DNA of 6,685 nucleotides from Bacillota bacterium (GTDB lineage Bacteria; Bacillota; Clostridia; DSM-8532). A program made the translations under genes and the position numbers. The stretch covers positions 1 through 6,685 of the forward strand of contig JAEXPO010000311.1 in NCBI GenBank assembly GCA_023446675.1, read 5' to 3'. Positions 5,977 through 6,685 of the stretch are shown piece after piece (positions within the stretch are counted from its first letter, which is position 1; each line of letters starts with the position of its first letter). The notes beneath the pieces were generated by a model, which was not told the DNA's origin, did no database searches, and saw only the letters and a list, made by a program, of their open reading frames with translations.

Positions 5977-6685
5977 ATGATAATTCGCAGATACACCTGT
6001 AAGGATATGCAGGAAGCCATGATGAAGGTTAAGCTGGAATTAGGCAGCGAGGCCGTTATTATGAGCAGCAGAAAGGTAAAACCCAAAGGCCTTTTTAGCT
6101 TCTTAAAGCCGGCGTCCTTTGAAGTGGTCGCAGCCATTGACGACGATTTGGGCAGGCCGGCCAAAAAGCCTCAGGCGCCTGTTCAGACGCAAACGACGGC
6201 TCTATCCTCTGCACAATCCCAGACAGAGCTTTATAGGGCTGTGCTGCAAAAAAAAGCGGAAAACATGGGTGCGCCGGTCCCGGCCTCCGTTTTAGAAGCA
6301 GCGGCTCAGCCTGTGGCTGCCATGACCGCCCCTGTATATACCTCCGCAGAACAAAGCACGGTAATCCCCGGTTACGAGAAAAACAGGCTGCAAACACAGC
6401 TTGATCCCTATTCCCGTCCTAAAGCACAGGAGGAAGGGGTCTATCAGGATCTTGAGAACAAGGTAAAAAGCATGGAAGGCATGCTTGAGCAAATTCTTCG
6501 TTCAGTAAACCAGAAATTGCCCGGTGAGGAAGCAGCCCGAAAGGGTGAACTGCCTTCTATGGCAAGGGGCGATGGCACGGAGGACCAGGCCGCAGACAAT
6601 CAAAGCCTGGAGAAGCTGAGAAGCCTTTTGCAGGATCAGGATGTAGACAACAAGCTTATTGATAAAATTGTTGAAAAGGTAAAGG
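5977..6685 (+). CDS. flhF: FlhF, SRP-type GTPase controlling flagellar placement, N-terminal part (3' truncated)
   Basis: The first 236 codons are present and the frame is open to the window edge. The start MIIRRYTCKDMQEAMMKVKLE, then LGSEAVIMSSRKVKPKGLFSF, KPASFEVVAAIDDD (residues 1-57) is the conserved FlhF N-terminal B-domain motif. Residues from about 60 to 150 are rich in Gln, Ala, Pro and Thr and look disordered. Residues 150-175 (EEGVYQDLENKVKSMEGMLEQILRSV) could form a coiled coil. From about residue 200 (SLEKLRSLLQDQDVDNKLIDKIVEKVK) the helical N domain seems to begin. The nucleotide-binding G domain with its P-loop lies beyond the window. The Shine-Dalgarno GAAAGGAT (5961-5968) is 8 nt from the ATG, and the gene starts 15 nt after flhA. 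In B. subtilis, FlhF works with the ATPase FlhG (YlxH/FleN), normally encoded next, to set flagellar position and number. Confidence 0.93.
   Translation, partial: MIIRRYTCKDMQEAMMKVKLELGSEAVIMSSRKVKPKGLFSFLKPASFEVVAAIDDDLGRPAKKPQAPVQTQTTALSSAQSQTELYRAVLQKKAENMGAPVPASVLEAAAQPVAAMTAPVYTSAEQSTVIPGYEKNRLQTQLDPYSRPKAQEEGVYQDLENKVKSMEGMLEQILRSVNQKLPGEEAARKGELPSMARGDGTEDQAADNQSLEKLRSLLQDQDVDNKLIDKIVEKVK

Overview
The window is a stretch of a bacterial flagellar/chemotaxis operon, with every gene on the + strand. The order is cheY (3' end only), fliO, fliP, fliQ, fliR, flhB, flhA, flhF (5' part only). This matches the downstream half of the Bacillus subtilis fla/che operon, where the fliO homologue is called fliZ. 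Strong AGGAGG-type ribosome binding sites, moderate-to-low GC, protein sequences close to Firmicutes versions, and cheY sitting directly before fliO all suggest a Gram-positive, probably clostridial, bacterium. fliR and flhB are separate genes, unlike the fused fliR-flhB reported in several Clostridium species. I cannot name the species.

Layout: bases 1-116 hold the last 37 residues of a CheY-type response regulator. Bases 139-2594 hold fliO, fliP, fliQ and fliR with gaps of roughly 20-50 nt. flhB follows fliR by 14 nt and ends at 3718. A gap of about 218 nt then separates flhB from flhA (3937-5961). It is the only sizeable non-coding stretch, and it contains two clusters of inverted repeats and some weak promoter-like motifs. 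flhF starts at 5977 and runs off the right edge before its GTPase domain.

Function: FliP, FliQ and FliR form the membrane core of the flagellar type III export gate, and FliO helps assemble FliP. FlhB is the substrate-specificity switch and carries an intact NPTH self-cleavage site. FlhA is the large export-gate protein that docks substrates and chaperones. FlhF is an SRP-type GTPase that sets flagellar position or number. CheY carries the chemotaxis signal to the motor switch.

Three starts need correction from the longest reading frame. Shine-Dalgarno position and family N-termini favour ATG 667 for fliP, TTG 1486 for fliQ and GTG 3937 for flhA. I see no mobile element, CRISPR array, tRNA, rRNA or new gene system. 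The coding content is conserved export machinery; the part least explained by known features is the flhB-flhA gap.
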